Assembly: GCF_009671245.1 (NCBI RefSeq)
Contig: NZ_VTFS01000005.1
Coordinates: 148,748 to 212,747 of the forward strand
DNA length: 64,000 bases
From: Marinicella rhabdoformis
Lineage (GTDB): Bacteria > Pseudomonadota > Gammaproteobacteria > Xanthomonadales > Marinicellaceae
Direction: 5' to 3'
Below the pieces are notes generated by a model. That model ran no database searches and was not told the DNA's origin. It was given only the letters and a program-made list of their open reading frames with translations. The position numbers and the translations under genes were made by a program. Below, piece after piece: positions 28,637-38,821 of the stretch. Every line of letters starts with the position of its first letter. Position 1 is the first letter of the stretch.

Positions 28637-30943
28637 ATGGGCTTAAAAGAAGACATCAGACAGGCTGCACTGGACTACCACAAGGAACCAGTACCTGGAA
28701 AAATAAAGATCACTGCCACCAAGGCATTGACGACACAGAAAGATTTGGCATTGGCCTATTCGCCAGGAGTGGCTGCACCTTCTGAAGAAATTGCCAAAGA
28801 TCCAAGTAAAGCCGCCGATTACACGGCACGCGCCAACATGGTCGCTGTGGTCACCAACGGTACCGCTGTTTTAGGCTTGGGCGATATTGGTGCATTGGCA
28901 GCCAAACCCGTGATGGAAGGCAAGGGTGTATTGTTCAAAAAATTCGCTGGTATCGATGTGTTCGACATCGAGATTGATGAAAAAGACCCTGACAAACTGA
29001 TAGATATCATTGCCTCTTTAGAACCGACATTTGGTGGCATCAACTTAGAAGACATCAAATCTCCCGAATGTTTCTACATCGAAGAAAAGCTCAAAGAGCG
29101 CATGGACATCCCAGTCTTTCATGATGACCAACACGGCACCGCGATCATCACTGGCGCTGCAGTCATCAATGCATTGAAAGTGATTGATAAAAACATAGAA
29201 GATGTCCGCTTGGTTACATCAGGTGCCGGCGCAGCAGGTATGGCCTGCTTAGATTTGTTGGTCACTTTGGGCATGAAAAAGTCGAACATCACGGTATCTG
29301 ATTCTAAAGGCGTTTTACACCAAGAACGAGAAGACATCAAAAACGATGCCAACCGCATGTCATATGCCGAAGGGGTTGAACCACAATCATTAAGCGAAGC
29401 TTTGGTTAATGCCGATATTTTCTTGGGCGTGTCAGTCGCTGGTGTCTTGAAACCAGACATGATCAAACCGATGGCCAAAGACCCCATCATTTTGGCCCTG
29501 GCCAACCCCATTCCGGAAATCATGCCCGATTTGGCGATGGAAGTCAGACCCGATGCCATCATAGCGACAGGCCGTTCAGATTTCCCTAACCAGGTCAACA
29601 ATGTGTTGTGCTTCCCGTACATTTTCCGTGGTGCATTGGATGTCGGTTCCACCATCATCAATGACGAGATGAAAGCCGCCTGTGTGTATGCTTTAGCAGA
29701 ATTGGCGCAACTGGAAAGCAGTGACGTCAGCAGCAAAGCCTATGGAGGTAAAGAAATAAAATTTGGTCGTGAATATTTGATTCCACAACCATTCGATCCG
29801 CGTATTTTGTTGCATGTGGCTCCTGCTGTGGCACAAGCCGCCATGGATTCAGGTGTGGCCACACGTCAAATCGAAAACATGGATGATTACCGTCACAAAC
29901 TGACCGAATTCGTTTACCAAAGTGGCTTGTTGATGCGACCCATCTTTGATGCTGCCAGAAAAGACCCCAAACGTGTGGTTTTGGCTGAGGGTGAAGACGA
30001 ACGCGTATTACGTGCTGTACAAACAGTGATAGGTGACGGTTTAGCACAACCGATATTGATTGGCCGACCTGATGTGGTCAATGCTCGTTTGAAAAAGATT
30101 GGCCTGAACCTGGTCATTGGTGAAGATTTTGAATTGGTTAATCCACAAGATGATCCGCGCTTCAAAGACTATTGGATGCAGTATCACAGTATCATGGAAC
30201 GCCAAGGGGTCAGTCCTGAAATTGCCAAAGCGGTGGTCAGAACACGTTCAACTGTGATTGCGGCCTTGATGGTCAAACGCGGTGAAGCCGATGCCATGTT
30301 GGCTGGATTAACCGGCCGTTACCCTAAAGTATTGCAACACATCATCGATGTGATTGGTTTAAAAAATGGAACACCTTCCTCATTGAGTGCGGTTGCCACT
30401 GACATGGGTAATTACTTCATCACAGACACCAATGTGACTGCCAATCCAACGGCTGAACAAATCGCCACAACAACGATTCAAGCGGCCGAACTGGTTAAAA
30501 CATTTGGCAAAACGCCGCGCGTGGCTTTGATGTCCTATTCCAACTTCGGCTCACGTGATGGCGAAAGTCCGAAAAAAATGCGCAAAGCGTTTGAACTGAT
30601 TACAGCACAAGCACCCGATTTGGCCATTGAAGGCGAAATGGACGCAGAATATGCCTTGTTGCCAGGTATCCGTGCGCAAACCTTCCCCAACTCACAATTT
30701 AACCAACGAGCCAACCTGATGGTGATGCCCAACTTGGACACTGCCACAACAGCGCTCAACATGATAAGATATTTTTCCCAAGGTGTAACTGTTGGGCCCA
30801 TATTGATGGGCACCAAACAACCGGCTCACGTATTGAACCCTTCGTCTTCAGTCAGGCGAATCATCAACATGGTGGCGATTGCCACAGTTGATGCTCAACA
30901 TGCAGCAGAAGACATCAAAAACACAAAAAAACAGGCCAAATAA
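28637..30943 (+). CDS. maeB: NADP-type malic enzyme with C-terminal phosphotransacetylase-like domain
   Basis: Oxidatively decarboxylates malate to pyruvate. It has 768 residues, the standard MaeB fusion length. The malic domain has '[20 protein letters not shown]', '[20 protein letters not shown]', '[20 protein letters not shown]' and the nucleotide site '[17 protein letters not shown]'. From about residue 430 the protein continues into a PTA-like domain ('[17 protein letters not shown]', '[17 protein letters not shown]', '[17 protein letters not shown]'), which in MaeB is regulatory (acetyl-CoA sensing) rather than catalytic. Strong Shine-Dalgarno (CGGGGAC). It lies immediately upstream of aceE, so malate can feed the PDH complex. 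Confidence 0.95.
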   Translation: MGLKEDIRQAALDYHKEPVPGKIKITATKALTTQKDLALAYSPGVAAPSEEIAKDPSKAADYTARANMVAVVTNGTAVLGLGDIGALAAKPVMEGKGVLFKKFAGIDVFDIEIDEKDPDKLIDIIASLEPTFGGINLEDIKSPECFYIEEKLKERMDIPVFHDDQHGTAIITGAAVINALKVIDKNIEDVRLVTSGAGAAGMACLDLLVTLGMKKSNITVSDSKGVLHQEREDIKNDANRMSYAEGVEPQSLSEALVNADIFLGVSVAGVLKPDMIKPMAKDPIILALANPIPEIMPDLAMEVRPDAIIATGRSDFPNQVNNVLCFPYIFRGALDVGSTIINDEMKAACVYALAELAQLESSDVSSKAYGGKEIKFGREYLIPQPFDPRILLHVAPAVAQAAMDSGVATRQIENMDDYRHKLTEFVYQSGLLMRPIFDAARKDPKRVVLAEGEDERVLRAVQTVIGDGLAQPILIGRPDVVNARLKKIGLNLVIGEDFELVNPQDDPRFKDYWMQYHSIMERQGVSPEIAKAVVRTRSTVIAALMVKRGEADAMLAGLTGRYPKVLQHIIDVIGLKNGTPSSLSAVATDMGNYFITDTNVTANPTAEQIATTTIQAAELVKTFGKTPRVALMSYSNFGSRDGESPKKMRKAFELITAQAPDLAIEGEMDAEYALLPGIRAQTFPNSQFNQRANLMVMPNLDTATTALNMIRYFSQGVTVGPILMGTKQPAHVLNPSSSVRRIINMVAIATVDAQHAAEDIKNTKKQAK

Positions 30944-30972
30944 GTAAGGACCCAAAGTACAGGATAAGAACA

Positions 30973-33648
30973 ATGACGAACATCAAAACACAACAAGACT
31001 TAGATCCAATCGAAACTCAAGAATGGTTGGATGCACTGAATGCTGTGATCAATGAAGAAGGGCCAGAACGTGCACACTTTTTGATTGAACAATTAATTGA
31101 CTTAAATCGACGCTCAGGAGGTCACCTGCCTTACCAAGCAACCACAGCTTATTTGAACACCATTCCACCCGGGGAAGAAAAGCCACACCCTGGCAATGCC
31201 GATTTAGAATGGCGCATCCGAGCCATCATCCGTTGGAATGCCATGGCGATGGTGGTTCGTGCCAACCGAAGACCGGGCGCTTTGGGTGGACACATTGCTT
31301 CTTTTGCTTCAGCTGCAACCATTTATGATGTAGGTTTTAACCACTTTTTCCGTGGTGCTGAACATAAATCTGGTGGTGATTTATTGTATGTCCAAGGCCA
31401 TTGTGCCCCGGGTTTTTATGCCCGTGCCTTTTTGGAAGGTCGCTTAGATGAAAACCAATTAGATAACTTCCGACGTGAAGTTGATGGTGAAGGCTTGTCT
31501 TCTTATCCACACCCTTGGTTAATGCCAGACTTTTGGCAATTTGCTACCGTATCTATGGGCTTGGGTCCAATACAAGCGATTTACCAAGCACGTTTCATGA
31601 AGTACCTACAGAACCGTGGCTTGATCGAAAAAACAGACAAGAAAGTTTATTGCTTCTTGGGCGACGGTGAAACAGATGAGCCAGAATCATTGGGTGCGAT
31701 TTCATTGGCTGGTCGTGAAAAACTAGACAACTTGGTCTTTGTAGTTAACTGCAACTTACAACGCTTGGACGGCCCGGTACGCGGCAACGGCAAAATCATC
31801 CAAGAACTGGAAGGTGTATTCCGTGGTGCTGGCTGGAACGCCATCAAAGTGGTTTGGGGTTCATACTGGGATTCTTTGTTGGCGAAAGACAAAGACGGCT
31901 TGTTGCGCAAGCGTATGGAGGAAGCGGTTGATGGCGACTACCAAAACTACAAATCCAAAGACGGCGCTTATGTACGCGAACACTTCTTTGGTAAATACCC
32001 AGAACTGAAAGCCATGGTATCTAACATGAGTGATGACGACATCTGGCGACTGAACCGCGGTGGACATGATCCACACAAAATGTATGCGGCATTTGCAGAA
32101 GCCAATGAAACCGAAGGCCAACCAACCGTCATCTTAGCAAAAACCGTCAAAGGTTATGGTATGGACTCAGGCCAAGCGGCGAATACCACGCACCAACAAA
32201 AGAAAATGGACACCGAATCTATCCGCCATTTCCGCGATAAATTCCGCGTGCCCATCACAGATGCACAACTAGAAGAAGTGCCTTATTACAAGCCAGCAGA
32301 TGATTCTGAAGAGGCCAAATATTTACAACAAAGACGTGAAGAACTGGGCGGTTACTTGCCCAAGCGCACCTTTGATGTTCAAGCATTAAAAACACCTGAA
32401 TTGTCTGCATTCAGCAGCATCATTAAAGGCACTGGCGACAGAGAAATCTCTACCACCATGGCGTTTGTTCGATGTTTGTCGTTGTTACTGCGTGACAAAA
32501 ACATCAAAGAACGCATTGTGCCCATATTATGTGATGAAGGCCGTACCTTTGGTATGGAAGGCATGTTCAGGCAATTGGGCATCTATTCTCACCAAGGCCA
32601 ACAATACGAACCTGAAGATTCAGATCAACTGATGTTCTACAAAGAGTCAAAAGATGGTCAAGTATTACAAGAAGGCATCACCGAAGCCGGTGCCATGTCA
32701 TCTTGGATCGCTGCGGCGACTTCGTACGCCAATTACAACGTCCCGATGATTCCTTTCTACATCTATTACTCGATGTTCGGCCACCAACGCATTGGCGATT
32801 TGTGTTGGGCAGCCGGTGACATGCGTGCCAAAGGCTTTTTGCTTGGCGGTACCGCAGGTCGCACCACATTGAACGGCGAAGGCTTACAGCACCAAGACGG
32901 ACATTCACACTTGATTTCAAGTACCATAGCCAACTGTGTTTCCTATGATCCCGCCTACGCGCATGAAGTGGCTGTGATCATCCAAAACGGTTTACAACGC
33001 ATGTACGCTGACAACGAAGACGTTTACTTCTACCTGACGCTGATGAATGAAAACTACAGTCACCCTGAAATGGTTGAAGGACAAGAAGAAGGCATCCTGA
33101 AAGGCATGTACCAACTTAAGACTGTTGGTAAAGCCGGCAAAGGTAAAAAAGAAGTGAAAGCACAATTACTCGGATCAGGTACCATCCTGCGTGAAGCTGA
33201 AAAAGCCGCTGAACTGTTGGCCAAAGACTTCAAAGTGTCTTCAGACATTTGGAGTGTCACAAGTTTCACAGAATTGAAACGTGATGGACAAAGTGTACAA
33301 CGCCAAAACAGATTGCATGCCGACCAGAAGCCACAACAATCATATGTTGAAACCTGCTTAAAAGATACCAAAGGGCCAATCATTGCAGCAACTGATTACA
33401 CCCATGATTTCGCTGAACAAATCAGACCTTGGGTACACGGCGACTACACCACATTAGGCACTGACGGGTTTGGTCGCAGTGACACACGTGAGCAATTGCG
33501 CAGCTTTTTTGAAGTCGATGCCAACCACATCGCCTACACGACAGTCGTTGAGTTGGTAAAAGCCGGCGACTTACCGAAAACAGCCATCGCCAAAGCCAAG
33601 AAAACCTATCAGATCGACGATGCAGCCGCCGATCCAGTGAAAAGATAA
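30973..33648 (+). CDS. aceE: Pyruvate dehydrogenase E1 component (homodimeric)
   Basis: Thiamine-diphosphate-dependent decarboxylation of pyruvate and acetylation of lipoyl-E2. It has 891 residues, the normal length for homodimeric AceE. Features: '[20 protein letters not shown]' at the N-terminus, '[20 protein letters not shown]', ThDP motif starting '[14 protein letters not shown]' (about residue 231), '[20 protein letters not shown]', and '[20 protein letters not shown]'. Shine-Dalgarno AGGA precedes the ATG. It lies 29 nt after maeB and is first in the aceE-aceF-(unknown)-lpd operon. No pdhR regulator gene is adjacent. Confidence 0.97.
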   Translation: MTNIKTQQDLDPIETQEWLDALNAVINEEGPERAHFLIEQLIDLNRRSGGHLPYQATTAYLNTIPPGEEKPHPGNADLEWRIRAIIRWNAMAMVVRANRRPGALGGHIASFASAATIYDVGFNHFFRGAEHKSGGDLLYVQGHCAPGFYARAFLEGRLDENQLDNFRREVDGEGLSSYPHPWLMPDFWQFATVSMGLGPIQAIYQARFMKYLQNRGLIEKTDKKVYCFLGDGETDEPESLGAISLAGREKLDNLVFVVNCNLQRLDGPVRGNGKIIQELEGVFRGAGWNAIKVVWGSYWDSLLAKDKDGLLRKRMEEAVDGDYQNYKSKDGAYVREHFFGKYPELKAMVSNMSDDDIWRLNRGGHDPHKMYAAFAEANETEGQPTVILAKTVKGYGMDSGQAANTTHQQKKMDTESIRHFRDKFRVPITDAQLEEVPYYKPADDSEEAKYLQQRREELGGYLPKRTFDVQALKTPELSAFSSIIKGTGDREISTTMAFVRCLSLLLRDKNIKERIVPILCDEGRTFGMEGMFRQLGIYSHQGQQYEPEDSDQLMFYKESKDGQVLQEGITEAGAMSSWIAAATSYANYNVPMIPFYIYYSMFGHQRIGDLCWAAGDMRAKGFLLGGTAGRTTLNGEGLQHQDGHSHLISSTIANCVSYDPAYAHEVAVIIQNGLQRMYADNEDVYFYLTLMNENYSHPEMVEGQEEGILKGMYQLKTVGKAGKGKKEVKAQLLGSGTILREAEKAAELLAKDFKVSSDIWSVTSFTELKRDGQSVQRQNRLHADQKPQQSYVETCLKDTKGPIIAATDYTHDFAEQIRPWVHGDYTTLGTDGFGRSDTREQLRSFFEVDANHIAYTTVVELVKAGDLPKTAIAKAKKTYQIDDAAADPVKR

Positions 33649-33673
33649 AAAGGGACAAGATAAGAGACAAATT

Positions 33674-34990
33674 ATGAGTGAAGTGATTCAAATAAATGTA
33701 CCTGACATTGGCGATTTTGACGCCGTTGAAGTGATTGAAGTGCTGGTATCAGAAGGTGACGAAATCAATGCCGAAGACGCCATCATGTCACTGGAAAGCG
33801 AGAAGGCAACCATAGAAGTGCCTTGTCCTCAGTCTGGAGTGATTGAAAAGTTGATGATTAAAGAAGGCGATCAAGTCTCTGAAGGCTCACCAATGATCAT
33901 GCTGAAAGTTACTGAAGGTGCTTCTGAAGCCAAAGCCGAAAACGAAACACCTAAAGCCCAAACACCTGAAGAAGAAACGCCTGCTGCCAAACAAGAAAAA
34001 AATGAAGCCCCTAAACAAGCGGCCACACCGACGCCTGAAAAAGCACCACCTGTTCCGGCTGAAGTACCAACACAAGCCAAAGGCAAACTGGCACATGCAT
34101 CCCCTTCTGTGCGTAAATTTGCCCGTGAATTGGGCGTGGATGTCAGTGTCGTAACAGGCACAGGTCGTAAAGGACGCATCACCAAAGATGACGTCAAACA
34201 GCACATCAAAACAGCGATGCAATCAGGTGGACAAACCGTCGTTACTTCAAACTTTGATGTACCACCATTCCCAGCGGTAGACTTCACTGAATTTGGTGAA
34301 ATTGAATCCAAAGCCTTGTCACGAATACAGAAGATATCTGGCAAATACCTGCACCGCAATTGGGTCAGAATCCCGCACGTCACACAGTACGACGAAGCGG
34401 ACATCACTGAACTGGAAGCCTTCAGAAACGAAAACAAAGCCGAAGCCAAAGAACAAGGCTTCAACTTAACGCCACTGGCTTTTATGGTCAAAGCGATGGC
34501 CAAAGCACTGAAAAAGTTTCCCAAGTTCAACAGCTCTTTGGATGTTGATGGTGAAAACCTGATTTATAAAAAATACTTCCACATCGGCATTGCCGTTGAC
34601 ACACCTAATGGATTGGTGGTCCCAGTCATCAAAGACTGTGACAAAAAAGAAGTCTTTGAAATCGCCAAAGAAATGCGCGACATCTCAGTCAAAGCACGCG
34701 ATGGTAAGTTGGCACCTTCTGATATGCAGGGGGGCTGTATTTCCATCTCGTCATTGGGCGGCATCGGTGGCACGGCTTTCACGCCCATCATCAATGCACC
34801 AGAAGTGGCCATTTTGGGCGTTTCGCGTTCAAGCATCAAGCCACAATGGAACGGCAAAGAGTTCGAACCACGCTTGATGTTACCGTTGTCACTGAGTTAC
34901 GACCACCGCGTCATCGATGGCGCAGATGCAGCCAGATTCATTGTTTACTTGTCGAGCATTTTGTCTGACATGAAGAAAATGATTTTGTAA
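33674..34990 (+). CDS. aceF: Pyruvate dehydrogenase E2, dihydrolipoyl acetyltransferase (one lipoyl domain)
   Basis: Core of the PDH complex; transfers acetyl from lipoyl to CoA. It has 438 residues with a single N-terminal lipoyl domain (lipoyl lysine in '[12 protein letters not shown]', about residue 44), a Pro/Ala/Glu linker (about 80-135), a peripheral-subunit-binding domain ('[20 protein letters not shown]', about 141-176) and the catalytic domain ending '[15 protein letters not shown]' (His411, Asp415). E. coli AceF has three lipoyl domains. Here a further lipoyl domain is carried by Lpd in the same operon. Confidence 0.96.
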   Translation: MSEVIQINVPDIGDFDAVEVIEVLVSEGDEINAEDAIMSLESEKATIEVPCPQSGVIEKLMIKEGDQVSEGSPMIMLKVTEGASEAKAENETPKAQTPEEETPAAKQEKNEAPKQAATPTPEKAPPVPAEVPTQAKGKLAHASPSVRKFARELGVDVSVVTGTGRKGRITKDDVKQHIKTAMQSGGQTVVTSNFDVPPFPAVDFTEFGEIESKALSRIQKISGKYLHRNWVRIPHVTQYDEADITELEAFRNENKAEAKEQGFNLTPLAFMVKAMAKALKKFPKFNSSLDVDGENLIYKKYFHIGIAVDTPNGLVVPVIKDCDKKEVFEIAKEMRDISVKARDGKLAPSDMQGGCISISSLGGIGGTAFTPIINAPEVAILGVSRSSIKPQWNGKEFEPRLMLPLSLSYDHRVIDGADAARFIVYLSSILSDMKKMIL

Positions 34991-34997
34991 CCCATAA

Positions 34998-35672
34998 ATG
35001 TTAGAAAAGCTGAAAAAACTGATTGAAGATGCGCAAAAGAAAGCAGCCTTGGCCGCTGCCAATTCTATTAATACCGCACGTTTCAATCACCCTTTGGCTG
35101 AACAAACCGATTGGCATCCCATGAAAGGTGGTGGTGCCAATTTTGCCACCCATTACTTGGACAGCAGTAATCCAGATTTCCTCACTTTTAAAGCCACCAA
35201 AGGGGCGTACGTTTTTTCATTGATTTTTGCCTTTTTTGGCCTTTTGGGCATGGGCATACCTTTGGCTATATTTTTCACAGAAGGCATGGAAGAGTGGGGT
35301 TTGATTTTCTTTGCCGTTGCCTTTGGTGGCATATTCCTTGCCGTCGGTTTGATGGCATTTCATTTCATGACCATGCCACGTGTGTTTGACACCTTTTATG
35401 GTTGTTATTATAAAGGCCGGAAAAAACCCATACATGACTTTGAAAGCGAATCAAAACATGCCATAACGCACTTGTCGGATGTTAAAGCCATACAGGTACT
35501 CAGAGAACGTGTGCGCGGGAAAAACAGTTCGTATTACAGCTATGAAATTAATTTGGTTTTACATGATGCCAGCCGCATCAATGTGATAGACCATGGCAAA
35601 CAAGAAACCGTCTGCAATGACGCACAAACTTTAGCCACCACTTTAGGTGTGCCGCTGTGGGACGCCAGTTGA
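34998..35672 (+). CDS. Unknown membrane protein inside the PDH operon
   Basis: A 224-residue protein of unknown function 7 nt after aceF. A charged helical N-terminus ('MLEKLKKLIEDAQKKAALAA') and a soluble stretch precede two membrane segments ('VFSLIFAFFGLLGMGIPLAI' and 'IFFAVAFGGIFLAVGLMAFH'). A C-terminal cytoplasmic domain follows with 'HLSDVKAIQVLRERVRG' and 'YSYEINLVLHDASRINVIDH', reminiscent of PH-like domains of small membrane proteins. The tight spacing indicates cotranscription with aceF and lpd, but no known PDH component has this form. Confidence 0.8.
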   Translation: MLEKLKKLIEDAQKKAALAAANSINTARFNHPLAEQTDWHPMKGGGANFATHYLDSSNPDFLTFKATKGAYVFSLIFAFFGLLGMGIPLAIFFTEGMEEWGLIFFAVAFGGIFLAVGLMAFHFMTMPRVFDTFYGCYYKGRKKPIHDFESESKHAITHLSDVKAIQVLRERVRGKNSSYYSYEINLVLHDASRINVIDHGKQETVCNDAQTLATTLGVPLWDAS

Positions 35673-35748
35673 AATGTACACAACCCGCCATGGTAACAAT
35701 ATAAACAACAGCAACAAAACAACATAAAGAACAACAAAAGAGAACAAC

Positions 35749-37506
35749 ATGAGTAAAACGATAGACATCATCATTCCAGACATCGGCGATTTCGACAACG
35801 TACCCGTGATTGAAGTATTGATTGCTGAGGGCGACGCGATTAAAAAAGACGACTCCATGGTCACATTGGAAAGTGAAAAGGCCACGATGGAAATTCCAGC
35901 ACCACAACCTGGTACCGTCAAAGCCGTAACCATCAAAGAGGGTGACGTGGTCGCCAAAGGGCAGGTGATTGGACAAATGGAAGTCAGTGAAGAAGCACCC
36001 GCTAAAGAAGAAGCGCCAAAACCGGCTGCTGAAGAGCAAGCAGCGCCTGTCAAAGCACAAACAGCTTCAACGCCACAGACTGAAACACCAAGCCAAGACG
36101 ATAACCCAAATAAAACCAGTTACGACACAGAAATGTTGGTCATCGGTGCAGGTCCGGGTGGTTACACCGCGGCTTTCCGCGCCGCTGATTTGGGCATGAA
36201 AACGACATTAGTTGAACGATATGAAACCCTGGGTGGGGTGTGTTTGAATGTCGGCTGTATTCCATCCAAAGCTTTACTACACAGTGCTGGCGTCATCCGT
36301 GAAGCAGCGCACATGGAGAAAAACGGCATCAGTTTTGGTGCGCCTACCATTGACCGTGAAAAACTGCTGGGCTTCAAAAATTCAGTGGTATCAAAACTCA
36401 CCGGTGGTTTGGCCCAAATGGCCAAGCAACGCAAAGTAGAACGCGCCACAGGCGAAGCCAAATTCATCGACCAGCACACAGTGTCAGTTGATGGTAAGAA
36501 CATCACCTTCAAACACTGCATCATTGCCGCTGGCTCTCAAGTCTTCAAATTACCCGGCATGCCTTGGGATGATGAGCGTTTGATGGATTCAACCGATGCT
36601 TTGGACATGACCGACATTCCAAAATCAATGTTGATCATTGGCGGTGGTATCATTGGCTTGGAAATGGCCACCGTTTATTCGGCTTTGGGTACCGAAATCA
36701 CCATCGTAGAAATGATGGATCAAATCATCCCGGGTGCAGACAAAGACCTGGTTCGCCCTTTGATGCAACACATCAAAAAACAATACAATGAAATCAAACT
36801 GAAAACCAAAGTCACTGGCGTGACGCCACAGAAAGCGGGTTTGGAAGTGGAGTTTGATGCTAAAGAAAAAGAAACTTACGACCGCGTATTGGTCGCAGTT
36901 GGCCGCGTACCCAATGGCAACAAGCTGGATGCAGACAAAGCCGGTGTTGAAGTCACTGATCGTGGCTTCATCAACGTCGACAAACAAATGCGCACCAACG
37001 TCAGTCACATCTTCGCCATCGGTGACATTGTTGGCCAACCAATGTTGGCACACAAAGCGACACACGAAGCCAAAGTCGCTGCCGAAGTGGCACACGGTGA
37101 GAAAGTATTCTTTGATGCCTTGGTGATTCCATCCGTGGCTTATACCGATCCCGAAGTGGCTTGGGTGGGCTTAACTGAAATTGAAGCCAAAGAAAAAGAC
37201 ATCGATTATGAAATCGGTAAATTCCCTTGGGCTGCTTCAGGCCGCGCAATCGGTAACGACCGCACCGAAGGATTCACTAAATTGTTGTTCGACCCTGACA
37301 CTGACCGTGTGCTCGGTGCAGGCATCGTCGGCACCAATGCCGGTGAACTGATCAGTGAATTGTGCTTGGCCATAGAAATGGGCTGTGAAGCCGCCGACAT
37401 CGGCCTAACGATTCATCCACACCCCACATTGGCAGAATCGGTCGGCATGAGTGCCGAAGCCTACGAAGGCACCATCACCGACCTGTATATGCCGAAAAAG
37501 AAATAA
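35749..37506 (+). CDS. lpdA: Dihydrolipoyl dehydrogenase with N-terminal lipoyl domain
   Basis: FAD enzyme that reoxidises dihydrolipoamide with NAD (E3). It has 585 residues, longer than the usual 470 because of an N-terminal lipoyl domain (lipoyl Lys in 'TLESEKATMEIPAPQPG') and a Gln/Ala/Pro linker (about 80-125). Then: FAD site 'MLVIGAGPGGYTAAFRAADL', redox disulfide Cys165/Cys170 in 'GGVCLNVGCIPSKALL', NAD site 'LIIGGGIIGLEMATVYSALG', and the His-Glu pair in 'HPHPTLAES'. This layout is known in Neisseria and other proteobacteria with a single-lipoyl E2. Last gene of the PDH operon. Confidence 0.97.
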   Translation: MSKTIDIIIPDIGDFDNVPVIEVLIAEGDAIKKDDSMVTLESEKATMEIPAPQPGTVKAVTIKEGDVVAKGQVIGQMEVSEEAPAKEEAPKPAAEEQAAPVKAQTASTPQTETPSQDDNPNKTSYDTEMLVIGAGPGGYTAAFRAADLGMKTTLVERYETLGGVCLNVGCIPSKALLHSAGVIREAAHMEKNGISFGAPTIDREKLLGFKNSVVSKLTGGLAQMAKQRKVERATGEAKFIDQHTVSVDGKNITFKHCIIAAGSQVFKLPGMPWDDERLMDSTDALDMTDIPKSMLIIGGGIIGLEMATVYSALGTEITIVEMMDQIIPGADKDLVRPLMQHIKKQYNEIKLKTKVTGVTPQKAGLEVEFDAKEKETYDRVLVAVGRVPNGNKLDADKAGVEVTDRGFINVDKQMRTNVSHIFAIGDIVGQPMLAHKATHEAKVAAEVAHGEKVFFDALVIPSVAYTDPEVAWVGLTEIEAKEKDIDYEIGKFPWAASGRAIGNDRTEGFTKLLFDPDTDRVLGAGIVGTNAGELISELCLAIEMGCEAADIGLTIHPHPTLAESVGMSAEAYEGTITDLYMPKKK

Positions 37507-37532
37507 ACTCAAAACGGCACCTTCTTTCAAAC

Positions 37533-37563
37533 TGTCATCCTCGGGCTTGACCCGAGGATCTCA
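37533..37563. repeat. Palindromic repeat, single copy downstream of lpdA
   Basis: Stem ATCCTCGGG (37537-37545) and CCCGAGGAT (37551-37559) with loop CTTGA, flanked by TGTC and CTCAT. Related, more degenerate copies form the tandem array at 44442-44670. It could also act as an operon-end structure for the PDH mRNA, but no T-run follows. Confidence 0.75.
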
Positions 37564-37647
37564 TACTGTATCTGCAAAGCTTAAACACAAAGGAACCAAA
37601 TTATTTCTTTCATGTCTGATTGATTAATTGCCCTCAAAGGTCAGTAG

Positions 37648-38148
37648 ATGTCACAACAAAAAAAACCACTTTTTAAAAAGATATTGAAATATCTGGCGAT
37701 TGGCACAGTCAGAACCCTTGCACTTTTAGGTGTTGTTGCTGTATTTTTTAAGATATATATTGCAATAGTAGGCAATCACACTGGACACACCAAGCAAATC
37801 AAATCACGATATCACTTAATCAAGTTGGATCAAGCCATAGCAGAATATCGCTTAGATACCGGCTATTATCCCGTGGCATTAATGGATTTAGCTATAGACT
37901 CAGAAGATCCCATGTGGATGGGGCCTTATGTCAAAGAAAAAGAACTCACAGATCCATGGGGGAAGAAATACCATTATCAATTTTTTCAGCATGTTGGAGG
38001 TTATCAGCTTTATACATTAGGATCTGATCATTCGGTTGGTGGATCAGAGCAGAAACAAGATCAAGTCAGCAAAGGCTCATTATTATCAAATCAGATTAAT
38101 ACCCTTAGCCATGCCAAAAAACATCACATACACAATCAAGACCTTTGA
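37648..38148 (+). CDS. Pseudopilin-like (T2SS GspG-like) membrane protein, copy 1
   Basis: A 166-residue protein with an N-terminal membrane segment ('TLALLGVVAVFFKIYIAIVG') and a periplasmic domain of the GspG C-terminal type: 'LDQAIAEYRLDTGYYPVALM', 'MGPYVKEKELTDPWGKKYHY' and 'GGYQLYTLGSDHSVGG'. The 'TDPWGKKY' and 'GSDHSVGG' segments are where GspG proteins bind calcium. The prepilin peptidase motif (G-F-[TS]-L-x-E) is absent, so it is probably not processed like a pseudopilin. The C-terminus has a low-complexity His/Gln tail. A paralogue follows directly. Confidence 0.8.
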   Translation: MSQQKKPLFKKILKYLAIGTVRTLALLGVVAVFFKIYIAIVGNHTGHTKQIKSRYHLIKLDQAIAEYRLDTGYYPVALMDLAIDSEDPMWMGPYVKEKELTDPWGKKYHYQFFQHVGGYQLYTLGSDHSVGGSEQKQDQVSKGSLLSNQINTLSHAKKHHIHNQDL

Positions 38149-38563
38149 AAAACCCATGGAAATTGGTGTTGTCTTTATTATCTTATTGATCATATTTCTT
38201 GTGACACTTAACAATATATCCAGCCACGGTATTTTTTCTGATCAAAAGCCTCGTTTCAAAATAACAAAAATCATGCTATCTAAACTGGATTGGTCAATCA
38301 AAGAATACCGACAGGACACAGGCGCATATCCATACGCTTTGTCTCAATTGGTATCCAGTAACAGTGACAGTTGGATGGGGCCTTACATCAAAGAAAAAGA
38401 ACTTAAAGACCCATGGGGACAACCCTATAAATACCTTTTCATGGGTAAATCAATTGGCTATTTTTTATTCAGCTTAGGTGAAGACAATGCCATTGGTGGA
38501 AACAAATCCAATCACGATTTAACCAGCGAGGCATCCCTGCCACTTTTACGTCTTGGCTACTGA
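38111..38563 (+). CDS. Pseudopilin-like (T2SS GspG-like) membrane protein, copy 2
   Basis: Tandem paralogue of the preceding gene: membrane segment 'VVFIILLIIFLVTLNNI', then 'LDWSIKEYRQDTGAYPYALS', 'MGPYIKEKELKDPWGQPYKY' and 'IGYFLFSLGEDNAIGG'. Like copy 1 it lacks the prepilin cleavage motif. The start is uncertain. The ATG at 38111 overlaps copy 1 and gives an N-terminal arm of similar length; the ATG at 38156 (MEIGVVFIILL) is also plausible and avoids overlap. Neither has a strong Shine-Dalgarno. No other secretion-system genes are near. Confidence 0.75.
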   Translation: MPKNITYTIKTFEKPMEIGVVFIILLIIFLVTLNNISSHGIFSDQKPRFKITKIMLSKLDWSIKEYRQDTGAYPYALSQLVSSNSDSWMGPYIKEKELKDPWGQPYKYLFMGKSIGYFLFSLGEDNAIGGNKSNHDLTSEASLPLLRLGY

Positions 38564-38584
38564 TCTTGTAGCATTTAAAAACCT

Positions 38585-38602
38585 ACTGCCGTTGGCAGTT
38601 TT
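38585..38602 (+). terminator. Weak terminator after the pseudopilin-like pair
   Basis: Stem ACTGCC/GGCAGT with a GTT loop, followed by TTTT, 22 nt after the stop. The stem is short, so efficiency is doubtful. Confidence 0.45.
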
Positions 38603-38652
38603 AAACCAAATGCATTCAATTCAAACAGTCACTTTTGCTCCAAAACCCTGGG

Positions 38653-38734
38653 TACCGTTTTCGCTTCAGGTGCCTACTTTTGGCAACGGTATGACGATAT
38701 AGGTTAATCTAATACTTTCATTGCCTAACCTATA
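38653..38734. other. Intergenic stretch with two inverted repeats
   Basis: Between the pseudopilin-like pair and the convergent sugar dehydrogenase gene. One inverted repeat is TACCGTT/AACGGTA (38653-38659, 38685-38691). A second is TATAGGTTA/TAACCTATA (38698-38706, 38726-38734). The loop of the first read on the minus strand (GTAGGCACCTGAAGCGAA) loosely resembles part of the 18.5-kb repeat cluster (GTAGGCCAAGAAGCGAAG). No gene is evident. Confidence 0.5.
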
Positions 38735-38821
38735 GGCTCGGTTGGAATGACGTTACCGTGTTTACTGTCTTAGGAAAATCGGCACCTAACCACGCAAAAT
38801 TTCACAATATCAAGACCTATA

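Noticed and set aside
35578..36060. Minus-strand frames opposite the start of lpdA
   Set aside because: They mirror the lipoyl domain and linker; composition is Cys/Phe-rich and not protein-like.
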